DNA of 64,000 nucleotides from Micromussa lordhowensis (Eukaryota; Cnidaria; Anthozoa; Scleractinia; Lobophylliidae): NCBI GenBank assembly GCA_964020085.1, contig OZ026598.1, positions 16,020,051 to 16,084,050 of the forward strand, read 5' to 3'. Shown piece by piece: positions 1 to 12,479 of this stretch (position 1 is its first letter; each line of letters starts with the position of its first letter). The notes under the pieces were generated by a model. It saw only the letters and a program-made list of their open reading frames with translations, ran no database searches and was not told where the DNA came from. The position numbers and the translations under genes were made by a program.

Positions 1-148
1 CAAACCTCTCTAGAATTGCAGTCAAATTTATTGCCTGAGAAAATTTATTTGGTACTTTTTTCTCAAGAATGAAATAACTTTGAATTGTTCAGCCTAAGAG
101 CGTAGTAATAAGATAACACATATTTCCATCAGACTTGAAGAACCTCAG

Positions 149-154
149 TTTATT
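149..154 (-). promoter_or_regulatory. Possible polyadenylation signal of the 257-1377 gene
   Basis: AATAAA on the minus strand about 100 bases past the stop codon of the first ShK-like gene. Position and orientation fit a poly(A) signal. The motif is common in AT-rich DNA, so support is only positional. Confidence 0.4.
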
Positions 155-256
155 TAACCCCACCTATTTTGCGATACATCTCAGTCAAATTTCGCTACGC
201 ACAATAAAATAAACTGGATTATATGTTTATACATCTGATTGCAACTCGAAAGAGCC

Positions 257-1377
257 CTAGCAGAATCCGCATGTAAACGCACACACGTCTCCATTGGTGC
301 TACAAGAGTCGTCTTCAACAGCAGCGAAGAAACAAAAGTACATGTCATTTAGGTCTTGACAACCACTACGGCCAACTCGCTCCTCGCCTGTAGAATAATA
401 GAGAGTTATCATGTTAGGTTTCTTGTTAGACATAAGGCTGAAATTTAAGTAAAGTAACCTTTTCAAGCTGCGCTGTATTTTCGTATGGACTGAGCGTATC
501 GAGGTCTGTAGGCCCTAACCGAGAGCTGAATAGTTTTCCGTTTGGCTAATAGGCAATTGCAGAAACGTGAGAGGACTGGGAAAGAGTACGGTTGTTTTCC
601 GTTTGTTTGAAAAACTAAGATGTTCAAATGAAAGATCAACTAAATTTGAGAATATTTACCTAGAATAGAAGTATTTAGAGAAGGAAAATGGCAAAATGGT
701 AGCTCTTTAAATATCACCTAAAATAGAGAGTTTGTATGGACTGGGTAGACAAGCCACAAAATTATAAGGATTTGTATGGAATTTTGCAACTTTTGAGATT
801 CTCCCATTTGAACAATTTTCAACTGAAAACTCTCAAACTTGGCTGGGTAGCTTTTCATTCAGTAACATTTCAGTTGAAATGTTTAGATTTTCAATCTAAT
901 CAATATAAGAAACTCGTCCCAGTCCTCTCACGTTTCTGCAATGGGCTATGAGATCCAAAAAAGTCAATAATTATCTAAGCACAATAACCTTTGCTTAGTT
1001 GGATTTGGTTAGAAGCAGTGAAAACCTCCTGGTAAGTGTTCTGAATTAGGTGTACGTGTACGTACGAATGTGGGGCTAGACGGTTTTCTTCGGACCGCGG
1101 CTCAAGTCAACCTATCTGGACCCACACATGTCCGGATTTGCCGTTGGCATTGCGGGAGAGGGGCCATATAGCTGTATAATAATTAAAATTAATCGTCTTG
1201 AAAAAGTTAATTTGCATGGATGTTAAAGAATAACACCGTACGTTTGTCGAGTCCTCGGAAGAATCTTGCCAACGCAGAGTCTTTATCCGCATTTTTGCCC
1301 GCCACGGACATTCCCAGGCCATTAGTCATCAAACAAAACACAAGGACGAGGATCAAAGTTACTTTGAAGATAGCCAT
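257..1377 (-). CDS. ShK-like secreted cysteine-rich peptide precursor, copy 1 (two exons)
   Basis: Exon 1 is 1242-1377 (ATG at 1377, donor GTACGG) and exon 2 is 257-387 (acceptor CTACAG, stop TAG). They join in phase 1 to give 88 residues. Residues 1-20 are a hydrophobic signal peptide. A charged propeptide follows with a Lys45-Arg46 dibasic site, and Arg46 itself is the codon split by the intron. The mature part has six cysteines at about 55, 64, 74, 81, 85 and 88 and ends on the last Cys (C-x8-C-x9-C-x6-C-x3-C-x2-C). The C-x3-C-x2-C end is typical of ShK/ShKT domains; the nine-residue gap between Cys2 and Cys3 is longer than I expect for classical ShK. Secretion is likely. The role could be toxin-like or neuropeptide-like, since both are known for cnidarian ShK-like peptides. 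The same blueprint occurs at 8648-9139 and 29891-31807. Confidence 0.88.
549..950. repeat. MITE-like repeat with inverted ends in the intron of ShK copy 1
   Basis: About 25 bases at the left (gcagaaacgtgagaggactg, from about 560) return inverted near 910-940. The roughly 400-bp interval is AT-rich and has no convincing coding capacity. It lies wholly inside the 388-1241 intron. It is probably a small non-autonomous DNA transposon; no target duplication was recognised. Confidence 0.55.
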
Positions 1378-4300
1378 CTCAGACTAAATCTATGAGACAA
1401 GAATGACACAAGACTGGTAATAAGGTGATGGCATATCACTCAGCATGGAGTTTATAAACTTAACTTTACTACCTTTACCTTAAGTTACTGAAGGAATTAA
1501 AGAAAGCGACTCAGAAATAATAGCTAAAGCAACACTAAATTGCACGAAAAGATCGAACTATGCTCCGTTGTAAAAAATATGGCATTTACAAATCTATCAA
1601 CCAGTAAACAAGATGGTCTAATAAAATAACTATTAAAATTTGACATCGATTGACGTCAAGAACATTTTTATCATCAACCGATGATCTGCATAATTCTTTT
1701 ATAATAATGTGTTATAATTGAAATCAAGGAATAACAACATGAAGCCTGAGGAATAATTTTTTTTATCTCAGTCAGTACTAGTTCCTCGTTAAATTCCTGT
1801 TTTAGGTAATTGCATGTTTCATTTGGATCATTTCGTAATTTTTTAACAATTGGGTACTTCAATTGTTTATCAAGATGTAATCAGTACAACCACATTAACT
1901 TTGATAGCAGAGGATTTCTTGAGGTCAGTATGAGAAAAATTCAATTTTGTTTGCCACACGGCACCAACCTCGTTTAGCCTTCACAGAGTCCACGAATGAT
2001 GATGATAATTATTGAATATCAGTTCACTTTTCAAATGTTAGGTTTTATTGAAAACCCTTAAGTATAACACATATCAATTCCCCATATTCTATCTTTTGCC
2101 AAATTATTTGTCCATGCAATACCGAAGGTATGTTACTTTTCAGTCTTTTCAATACTTATTGGGTCAATCTTGCGACGTTTGTTTTTTGTGTTCTGTTGAC
2201 TATTTCTTGCCTAAACTTCCCCCTCCCACAATATGACCATTTGTCGCAATGCGAGATGTAAAATATAAAATTTCGACGACATTGAAACGTCCGAATGCCA
2301 ATGCTCCCGCAAGAAGGCGAAAATCATCACTAAGTAGCGGCGATTTCAATTTAGGAATATTATTTGAAGGTAAATTCAGAAATTTTAATAAAGGCAAAGA
2401 TAAGGCTTACAATGGATTTAAGATGAAAAGTAAAAATATATTAAAATTCAAGCAATAGAATGCATTGTGATCAGTTTCATGATTGGCTAACAGCTGCCTG
2501 AGATAGGAGAAGATTAAGAGTTTAAAATTTTAGGACATCTGTCTGATAAACCGGCATTATATATCTCAAATCAAAGTGGTACGGCTTCCAACCTTTGAAG
2601 AACAATTTGACTTGGGGAAAGAAACCATCTGGAGAGATGCATGAAATAACATGGTTGGTTTAACATTTTTTTTTGCAAAAATAACACTGATGAGTATTGT
2701 GTGGATTGTCACTAAAGGCCTCAAATAGGTTACCTGTACATTTCTGACCTCAAAGGGTTTTCATAAATTTCCTTCATAGATCAGAGCCTCTAGGACTACA
2801 AACTTGGTATTGAGGAAAGTCGAGCTTTTCAAAACCATTTGAAATGGAAGCAAAACATGAATAGCTGCCACGGAGAAAGTAAAATCTGGCCAAAAGCAAG
2901 TTACGGCTGATAGTGATATGTGCAAACAAACATAGAAGCTCTTGGTTTTATCGATAAAAGACAAACTTACTTGTGGAGGTGTGCCGTATCAAACGAGTTT
3001 CTTAGACCTTCCTTTGCTCTTCAAAGTCTATTTTGTATGAGAGTGTACATTAAAGATTCTTCAATTTAAGTAGCTTTGATTGACCAGTAGTTTAGCTGAT
3101 GAATAGTGATTGGTTTTTGTTTTTCAATATTGATAGCACAATTCAACTAGAATATTATTTAAGTGATTGAAAACTATTTCAAGGTCACCTTAATTATATG
3201 GAATCACACCAAATTCGAAATCCTTCAAATATCTACTTCTTATCACAAACGCGAGAGTAAATAATTGTTCATTATATAGAGAACGCTCCCTCACATTATA
3301 TATTTATTTAAACATTGGTCGATTTTTTCGTGTTAATTCATATATTCCCTAATCAATTGATCTTCGCGGCTTGTAATATGATTCATGGTGTTATTATCGG
3401 CTTGGATCAATGGCGCCGCGACCGTAAGTTCTAGAAAAAAAGTTTTTGTGATGAAGAAACTATTTACGCACCACACGAGCACGAGATTACAAAACTTCAG
3501 CCCCAATAAAAAACGAAAAAACTCAACTCTAATTTGAAGATGATGTAATGGCCTAATTCTTACTTTTTAACCATTTAAAATTATAACATTAATCTTAAAT
3601 TTAATTTATGATGTCGAATGCGTAATTGGTAAATGTTGACATTTTTTCAGCGTCTGTAATCCTTATTAGGCCTTTGCCTTGCATCGACGATTCTTTGTTG
3701 TTCCGTAACAACCGAAATTTTGAGTCGGAGAGGGAGTTTTTGTATACTGTGAAAATCCTTTTATTGATAAATATAATATACAAATTATGATTTTTCTGAC
3801 AACGTCTGTCAGTTCAAATAGGTTCGGAAAATACCCTGTTTATCAAAATACATATATATTCCTTTTTCTGTTGTAGCTTTAAAAAGGCATCGCATCGCAT
3901 ATTTCTTTCAATTTAAACATTGAACTTGTTACTCGTAGAATTCTCTTTGACATGGCTGTATATCTCGATACAAATGAGTATAGCCGTGTATTTAGCAAAA
4001 CTACGGCAAATGGCTCAGGCAAGTCGTCATCACTGACCTCTCACTGCGTTTTTAAAGCGATCTTTTTAACAAGAATGCATTCCTTAATTATAATTCAGAC
4101 TTTTCTTTTTACAAAAATGATATAACATAGTTTAATTTATTACCTTTGCGGTCGAAGTTGCAGACAAAGTATTCAATGGATTGATAAAATGACAAAGAAA
4201 AAGCGACTGCCTTGTTGTAGTTTCAATCGGTAAACAACTTATCCACTGACAATTGTCAACGAATTTCCAAAGTCCTAAAATCGCAAAATTACAAACTACG

Positions 4301-4479
4301 GGGCCAAAGGTAGTATATAGACAGTTTTGTGCCAAGAACACCACAACGCCGTCTTCTTAATTGGATTTTAGTCTGGTTCCAGATATTATAACCTCAATTA
4401 TGGTATCCCAGGGGCCCTTATCAGTGAGACGACAGTTTATTAAATGATTGGCTTCTTGGGATTGTGTGGTAGATATGGT
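1378..4479. other. AT-rich intergenic stretch, nothing recognised
   Basis: Only short chance frames occur. I see no domain, splice-bounded exon or strong repeat. The upstream region of the minus-strand ShK copy 1 gene must lie at its left end. Confidence 0.5.
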
Positions 4480-5375
4480 TTTACGCCCCTTGAAAAGAAC
4501 AAAATGCAAATAAGCTAAAGGAAAAATTAATTAACGTTTGGAAAGCAGAAATTGTATGGATTAAGAAAACACGCAGCTTTATTAATTCTACACATTTTGA
4601 AGAAAATAAACCTTTGAAAGAAAAATGTACGTACGAACTAATTTCAAACCCCCAAAAGAGAATTCCGAGGAATCGCTATTCGTCAACAGAAATAGAAAAT
4701 CAAACTTTAAAGTTATATTTTAATAGTAGAAGTGGTCATTGTCTTTTTGATACTGAATCGAACAGGGCGGCGTTCTTAAGGCGGTAAAACGTCTGGATTA
4801 AAACTAAAAGGCAAAAATAAATTGAATATTGGAGAGCAGATTTTGCCTGGATTAAGAAGAACGTGCAGTTTTATTTATTCTATAAATTCTGAAGAAAATA
4901 AGCCTTTGAAATATGTAGTATGTACGAACAAATTTTCTCAAACAAGAGAAGTCTGAGGATTCGTTATTCGACAACGGAAATAGAAAATCCCTGAACTTTT
5001 AATAGTGGAAGTGGTCATTGTCTTTTAAATATTGAATTACATAGGACGGCGTTCATTAAGGGGTTAAAACGTGTAGATTTAAACAAAAAGGCAAAAATAA
5101 ATTAAATATTGGACAGCTGATAGTGCCTGGATTAAAAAGAACACGCGGCTTTATTTATTCAATAAATTCTGAAGAAAATAAACCTTTGAAAGAAACATGT
5201 ATGTGCGAAATAATTTCAAACCTCAACTAGGGAAGTCCAATGAATCCTTACTCGTCAACAGAAACAGAAAATTAAACTTTGAATTAGATTTTAATAGTGG
5301 TCATTGTCTTTTTAATATTGAATTGCACGGGGCGGCGTTCTTTAAAGCCTTAAAACGTGTGGATTAAAACCAAAA
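4480..5375. repeat. Tandem array of three ~280-bp units
   Basis: Three diverged head-to-tail copies are visible. Landmarks recur at about 4558, 4853 and 5127 (tggattaagaa...cgcagctttatt), at about 4735, 5015 and 5300 (tggtcattgtctttt), and at about 4768, 5047 and 5333 (ggcggcgttc). The period is about 275-295 bases. The units are non-coding. They are either a minisatellite or repeated local duplication of one sequence. Confidence 0.85.
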
Positions 5376-8300
5376 AAGTGTCCAAAGTATATATTGTACT
5401 TTCGCCATTTCATTTTGAATAATTTATGAGGACAACGAAGGGTGCCGATTTCAGAGAATGATCTTCTAGCTTAGGCTATAGTTGTGGTTGGTTTATTTTG
5501 AGGACAATAATTTTCTAGGGTTAGGGTTGTGCCGGCAGTAACGAAGGCCAATTCTGAGGTACTGATTTAAAGTGTGATAGAAGGTCCTATTCGTCACGAT
5601 ATACGTGTTCTACAAGAGGTAGGACTCCATCAGATCAGTTAAAATTTGGTAAGTAAATTGACTCGCGCAGGTCTCGTTCATTTCAACTGATAAAAAGTAA
5701 ACATAACTTATTTACTTCAAGATTACATTTACCTCAAAAAATGATCAAAACATAGATTACAAAATGTGTAAAATAGACTGAAGGCTCGTTTCTGTCTTTC
5801 CGTACTGGCCTGTTGAAAATGCTATATTTTGCGTAAATTCCATCGACCATCTCGTTCAAATGGCCAGTATTTCAAATATTTTAATGGCACTCCCTATCAC
5901 AGGATTCTCTTAAAAATATTGATAAGAAATTGTGATTGATTAAGAAGGAGGAGAACACTTGCAGAGCTTATATATTTCAACTCTAAATATTGCGTAAGTT
6001 TTAAGCCTAGAGGTTCTGGTCTAAATTCACAACAAACATCCAAGAAAAACACCAATGTTTTTTTTCAATATTTATCATTTTTTTAACAAATAACGTAAAA
6101 TAACAATAGTCACAATAGGCGCAATGACTATACACAAAAAGCAATGTAACTGCTGAAAAACGTGAAGGGAAATGTAATCACATGGTTTCAAGTGTGAAGT
6201 GCAATACAGTAAGGAAACAGTTTTTGTTTATTTTAGCGATTTTTTCACGGTTTTGGTCAAAGACCAGCAAGAATACAAAAACAATAGTCTCCATTTGCCG
6301 CAAAAATATGCGCGGATATTTGTCCGCAGACATTTCTGTTTCGAAAAGGGAACAGTTTCCGAGAGCGTAGCTCGAGGAAAACTGTGAGCTTTGAGGAACA
6401 GATAATGAACAGATAATGCCCAAAATGGAGGCTGTTGTGTTTATTCAGTTTATTACACATGTTTTTTGCAACAAGAGCAGGTTTGAAAAATGGGGAATAT
6501 CACTCGGACAGTTTTACTTTGGGCACCAATCGCGCGCGAGCGAAAATACTGTATGGTGATATTAACTTCCCATATTTTCGTAGTGTTAACCTTTCCTCAA
6601 ATGATAGGAATGAGGTAACTGTGCAAACTCGAAAAGCGCATGGACCAAAGGCATAACCAAAGGCAATCATTCATCTGTTGTGGTTCCCTCTGCAAAGCCA
6701 AAGGGACAAGTCAAGGCAAGTCTTGAGTTCAAACTTCTGCCTTGCTAACAGCAGGTATCTTGAACATATTTATCATACATATAAAAGTATCTTTTTATTG
6801 GAAAAACTATCATTACTTCTCTTGCGTCGTGACTGATGAGGTGTAGAAAATACCAGTCGTCGAATTTTGAACAAAATCAATCGGTAATTACAAATACACA
6901 AAAATTAAAACTAATGAATTTATTTGGAAAATAAGAGGCTCAGAGGCCAAACGTCTCAATCAATGGGCAAATATATGGATTAAAATACCAACCTTACCTA
7001 TTCAGACCCTTTTGCTCTTCTGGCACCGGGGACCGGTGAATTTTTGAATGTTAACTCTAAGATTTCGGGTTTCGGGTTTCAAATTTTTTATTGTCTTGCA
7101 CTATTAACATATTGTTACCAATCAATCTCGAAATATTGCACAATATTAATAATAACAACATAGAAACATAAATTATAAGAGATAAGAAGTAAAATGTTCG
7201 CAGGGACCAAAGTAGCTAAGGCTTTCGGGTTGGTCAGTGCCACGTTAAGTTAACTGGCATAGACAATAAGCTTATACAACTACATGAGAAAAAAAAAACA
7301 GCGCAAAATTTATTATATAAAATACTTATTGGATGTTTGATTATACATGTATATTAAAAAACAATAAAAGGTAATTATGTAATTAATAGGCAGATGATTT
7401 AAATTACTCTAAACAACCAGCTTGAGTATCTAAGAGATACAGCTTGTATTACTTGTACAAATGGGTATAAAGTAGTTCCTTTTAGTTCAGATGAAATGTC
7501 CGTAAGTAAGTTCAAAATATTTATTTTGATATGCACCAAGGAATAGTTACGTCATATAACGTGGAACGATGTCAATTTACGGAGTACCGCCATCGTGATT
7601 TCATACATTTAAAAAACGACTGAACGCACTTAAACGGGCTCAAAAATAATGAAACCGTGCACTTAAGGTAAAGTTATCTAAAAAATATAAGGCTACTGCA
7701 AGAAAGTTAGAAAACATTAAAAACAGAAAAACTTGGTTATCAAAATACAGCTAAGACATGGGAATATCAAGCCTGTGGCATAAAATTCAAGACAATTAAC
7801 CAGATTTGGCGTTCATTGTTCCCACGGAGGCTGTTAAGGTAACAAGGTTTCAAAGTTGGTGAGGGTCTCTACCGATTCTGGATAGGGGGAATGTTCGTTT
7901 TTGAGTGGAAGTAGGTCATTCTTCAATCAATCTTCCAGTAAGATAATTTAGAGGGTTAAAGTAAACAACGGGTAGCGCTTTTCCACAAACTGAAGCTCAC
8001 GTACAAAATGGAATTTGCAATATATATTTTTCGATCCAACTCACTTAACTATTTCAAGGGCAAAACAGCAAACAGGTCTTACACTGGACATGTTAAAGTT
8101 GGGAATCGCTTAGTTTAATTTACATCTAGAAGGACAATTAAAACGTAATGGATTGAAGTGTATACGAAACGTCGCTTTCCGGATCCCGTGCCATTGTTAC
8201 ATATTAAACTGAATAACAATTAATTTAACCCACATGGCTTAACTTAGACAGTAAAGGTAAACCAGATAATTCGTGTTACATGTAGATATAATAGTCGAAT

Positions 8301-8647
8301 TTAATGCTTCGTGTTTACGGGACTTCAAACTTCAGCAAGATTCTTATTAACAGTTTGTTACTAAGTTTATTTTTTGTCAAAAAAGAATATAATGGGATGT
8401 AAACAAATATTACACTGTAGATTGTACTAAGCACTGTCAAGACATTACCATATGGCATTTAGAAGGGCTGATTGCCATCGCTGTAAGAGGAATTTTTTTA
8501 TCTTACTTAGCTTTCTCATAAATCATTTATTGTTTGAAATTATTTATATTTTAAATATGAGCTCAAACGATAGAATTTATAATCAGCTCTGATCATAAGA
8601 AGAGGAACGGCGTTCTGCGCTTCTTTTCCATAAGTTAAAAATCTGTG
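5376..8647. other. Intergenic stretch without recognised gene
   Basis: No exon could be supported. Overlapping short frames at 6180-6660 are chance-like. A TATA-like stretch near 8544-8560 precedes the plus-strand ShK gene. Confidence 0.5.
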
Positions 8648-9139
8648 ATGGCAACATTCAACGCAGCTATGCTGATGCTCGTCCTTTGCTGTTTGGTGTC
8701 TGATGGACTTCCTATGTCTTCCTCGCTGCAAAGACGTGCGAATGAAGAATCAGTCTCAAGGAGATTTCTTGGGGATCTTTTAATGGGTAGGAATCATTTC
8801 GACAGTTCAAGTAAATAACGTTATGTCTATAAATGGGTCGTTCGCCCAGTTTTCTAAATGTTAAATGAGCATTGTCTATTCTCCAGACTTGGCATTTTCG
8901 TCTAGAGGTTTCATTGAGCTACCGTTATTGTCTTTTACAATAGCAGTTTAGTTTAAGAGAGTTTAAAATCGAGAATGCCGAGAGTTTCAGTTTTACTGTT
9001 CTTTTTGTCCTTTATAGACAAGACAAGACTCCCATGTCAGGACATTAAAGACAAATATCATTGTTTCTATGTGGCTGTAGTCGATGAGGAGTGCGACACT
9101 CAGGGCGATTTATGTAGCTGGTCTTGCTCATTGTGTTAA
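8648..9139 (+). CDS. ShK-like secreted cysteine-rich peptide precursor, copy 2 (two exons)
   Basis: Exon 1 is 8648-8786 and exon 2 is 9018-9139. The 231-bp intron has GT...TATAG borders and phase 1, and the joined product is 86 residues. A signal peptide covers about residues 1-20 (hydrophobic core ending in Leu-Cys-Cys-Leu-Val). The propeptide carries Arg-Arg pairs at 29-30 and 38-39. Six cysteines fall at about 53, 62, 72, 79, 83 and 86, with the same spacing as copy 1, and the last Cys is again the final residue. Exon structure, intron phase and Cys pattern make it a clear paralogue of the genes at 257-1377 and 29891-31807. It is predicted to be secreted and processed at dibasic sites. Toxin-like versus neuronal use cannot be told from sequence. 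Confidence 0.9.
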
Positions 9140-10919
9140 ACATGTAAATGGCGATTTTCTTCGTTGTAGTGGATGGCTTTCTTTTGACATTGCAATTCTT
9201 GAAATACTGCTGTTAAACTGACAAAGAAAATGGAAATTCATTGTAGACAGTCTTTAGTGAGTAGTTGGTGGTATGATGCGCGATATTAAAGTCTAATTAA
9301 ATTGAATCTGATTCAACGATAAAGGTTTGTCTTAAATGGCTGAGCCCAAATAAACAAAACGAAAAACGTTCACCTGGTCCATAATAACGGATTTCCATCT
9401 AGCCCAGCAACAAAATTCTTAAATCCGCATAGTATTATTCAAAATGGCGAAAATATTGCTTAATCTGATCACTGAGTTTGGGAGACGTTCTTTTTACACA
9501 TATAGTGCAATCGGATGAGCTAATAAGGCGACGGAATAAGCTTCGAATGCTTTAGTAACTACCCTTGTTAAAGATTATCCATGCATGAATTAGGTCGCAG
9601 TTACCCGAGACAATTTCAAGTAAATATGCGTGGAAAAAATAGATCAGAGGGGCCGCATAAACGAAAATAAATGAAGTTTATTCTTTAAAATCTAACGTGC
9701 ACAAAAGATGAGCAGCAGCTGATCCAGAAAGTTTTAGTTCTCCTGAGTATTTTTGGAAAATCGAAAACTTTACATGAAAGCAAAATAGCGTCGCTTGCTG
9801 CATTGTGGCAATCGCAATGATTTATTTTTGAAAATATGGTTTATGACTACAAAGACGAAAATCCATTTTTGCTTTGTTTAAAACCAAACCTTAAGTAATG
9901 TATTAATCATATAACCACATAACCAAATCGAAAACACATGTTGCAAATTATGTGTATATAACTCGATTTTCCATGCGTGGTGGGTAATATTCTTTCAAAA
10001 TTGGCGTCGCCTTGATATACACTTCATACGGAGAGTCAAAAACTGATCACAGCTAACTTAAATTATCTTGCGTGGAATTTTAACTGATCTGGAAAGAAAC
10101 TCCTGTAATTACAGGCATCTGTTATTCCTTACCTTTTGTATATATTAGCCGTGGTTACACCACGCTAGGTTAACTTGGTTCCCTAATATCATTTGCTTTT
10201 TTTTTTAATTGCATGGTTTGAATTTACCCGGGTAATTAATTAAGGCTCGTCACACCTGCATGGGGAATTCAAGGCGGTAAGTAGTCCTTTAGTTAGTTAG
10301 CTTCAGACGGCGACATTGACGATCGAAAGATGTTGGTGCCTTTGTTAAATGCTGTTTCTGGGGAAAATAGCACTGTGAGCGGAGGTCCTAAAGCTGAAAC
10401 GAAAACACAAGCAGAACCTCAAATAACAAACTAGGATTTGTCTATTAGTACACAATTGGCTTAGTTACTTACCCAGTTCTTGGCTTAACTGCCCCCGGCC
10501 CTCTTCTTGATTCTTTCCAGGGCATTGACCTGTCATATTTGTTACCAGTGAGAACTCTAGTTTAAGTGAGTTCAAGAGATCGTCTATAAAATCCAGACTA
10601 AAGTTGTAGTTGTTCTATGAAACTGTAATTGTCTAGTTTGACGTAAAGTTGTCCGGCCAGGATAACGAGTTATATATATTGTATTGATAAATACTAATTG
10701 ACAAATAAAATCTAACCGAACGAAACCAGAGTGTAAGTTAACCGGCTGCGAGTAAGCCGGAGTGAAAGTAACGGCGAACAAGTAAGAGTAAAAGATACAT
10801 GTAACCATAAGCAAGTTGGTGTGAGAGCTAAACCAAGCAATTCGAAGTGAAAGCCAACCTGAGCTCAGCCTGAAATACTGACTCGACTGAGATTCTGATT
10901 CAAACTTCTAACTCTTGAT
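9140..10919. other. Intergenic stretch downstream of ShK copy 2
   Basis: ATTAAA (about 9285) and AATAAA (about 9346) are candidate poly(A) signals for the preceding gene. Beyond that I see no coding exon or clear repeat. Confidence 0.45.
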
Positions 10920-11189
10920 TCTACAATGAGCGACAAAAGTAGTTGAGACACTTTTAGGAAATGACGCTTTTCGATATTTAAGTACTTGCTCTAATTTATT
11001 TGCATCGAGCGTTAATTCTCTGATACCCCAGCCCCCCAATTCAATGTTGTGTAGGCGCTATGGTCTGTGCAGTCGAACAAATAGAAAAATCAACATTGTT
11101 TGGGGGGTGAAGGGGAGAAAATGTGTCCAAGATGCTCCAAAATCGATTTTATTGCCAAGTGTCTCAACACATTTGTCGCTCATTGTAGT
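10920..11189. repeat. MITE-like element with ~35-bp inverted ends
   Basis: The left end (ctacaatgagcgacaaaagt) reappears inverted at about 11150-11188, followed on both sides by a related ttgagacact motif. The 270-bp interval is non-coding. It is typical of a short foldback or MITE. Confidence 0.7.
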
Positions 11190-12189
11190 AACAGGTAACA
11201 CACAAAGTGAAATCCTGCTAAGAAAGCTCCTTAATCTTGTCTAAAAGGAAATTAATATCTGTAGATGTCAAGATCAGAGAAACGATGACTTATGATGGAC
11301 AGGAGGACAATATTTCTGTCCCATTTTTAGTGGCTGAAGATCACGTGGCCAATCACAAAACTTCATTCAAGGTTGAACCGTGAAGCTCAAAGATCATCAC
11401 TAAGTAACTAGATGCACGTAAAACACTGTAGCCACTAAAACGTTATTTACAATAAATTAACACATGTTATCTCGATAGAAATGGTCGATACATTTCATGT
11501 CGAATTTTCAGGAAAGTTGTGATATAAAGTGCTATAACCTTCCCTTTTTGTTAGTTTTCAAAATCATCTTTTGACACTTTGTTCAGTAGTTTAATCAATG
11601 CCACGCGGTGCTTAGCTTCCTGACATGCATTGTTTTCCTTCAACAACCTAATATTTGACCTGCAAATTGGTTTTATTACGAATCGATTTGCTGTTTAATT
11701 CGTGACATCCATAACCAAAAGACACACAGGAACATTTACAGCTTTGTTCATCAATACCAACACTTGATCCTCCGCCTCTTATAAATTCCATATTTGAAGA
11801 AACATATCAAACACGAAAGACCGTGGTTGACCACATTTCCAAACACCCAGAAGAGAGTTGAAAATACGACGCGTGGAGTATTTTTGACGAACTTCGAGGT
11901 GAGGCGTATATCTTCTCAATCGAAACTAAAACTAAGGAGAAAACGGACAAATAAAATCGTAATAATGTATGCTAATTAAGATCACATATCCAAACACTAT
12001 CACAGTCATGATTTCCTTTGCTTAAACTTGATGAATTGATGAATTAAAAACAATACAAACTGTTACAAGCACCCTTTATCTTTTGGGACTGTTCAGAATC
12101 GGTAAATTTGTTATAGACTTATGCATACATGTACGGTTTTTAAGTATTAAAATTACTGAGGAGTGCCTTGGCCATTTTGTATCGGAATG
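11190..12189. other. Stretch with nothing recognised
   Basis: AT-rich, with short frames only. It lies beyond the 3' end of the minus-strand DEG/ENaC gene. Confidence 0.4.
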
Positions 12190-12400
12190 TAGATAGGTAG
12201 GTAAAGTCTGCATACGAGCCTAGTGGCTCATCAGGCCGGAGCTTATCCCGGTTTCAGTAGCATGAAGCGACTAGGAGTATTTCTACTCCCCCCCTGGATG
12301 GGATGCTAGTCCATCGCAGGGTTACCCCCAGCATCAAATTCGCCGGTACCCATTTATACACCTGGGTAGAGAGAGGCACTGTGATAAGTTGGCTGTTAAT
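12190..12400 (-). repeat. 3' part of a coral-type SINE
   Basis: On the minus strand it reads gtataaatgggtaccggcga, then a segment around ggatgggatgctagtccatc in plus orientation, and ends near 'gctcgtatgcagactttacc'. I recall this as the body and tail of an abundant tRNA-derived SINE in coral genomes. The head of a related element is at 25780-25956. It lies just past the DEG/ENaC stop codon and could contribute to its 3' UTR. Confidence 0.6.
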
Positions 12401-12479
12401 ATTCATGCTATCTATAAGTATAGAAGTGCAAACAAAATGAACACACGCAGTCTGAAAGACTGGGACGCAGTTCATACAG

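Noticed and set aside
5515..5527. Telomere-like tagggttagggtt
   Set aside because: Only two units; expected by chance and no array.
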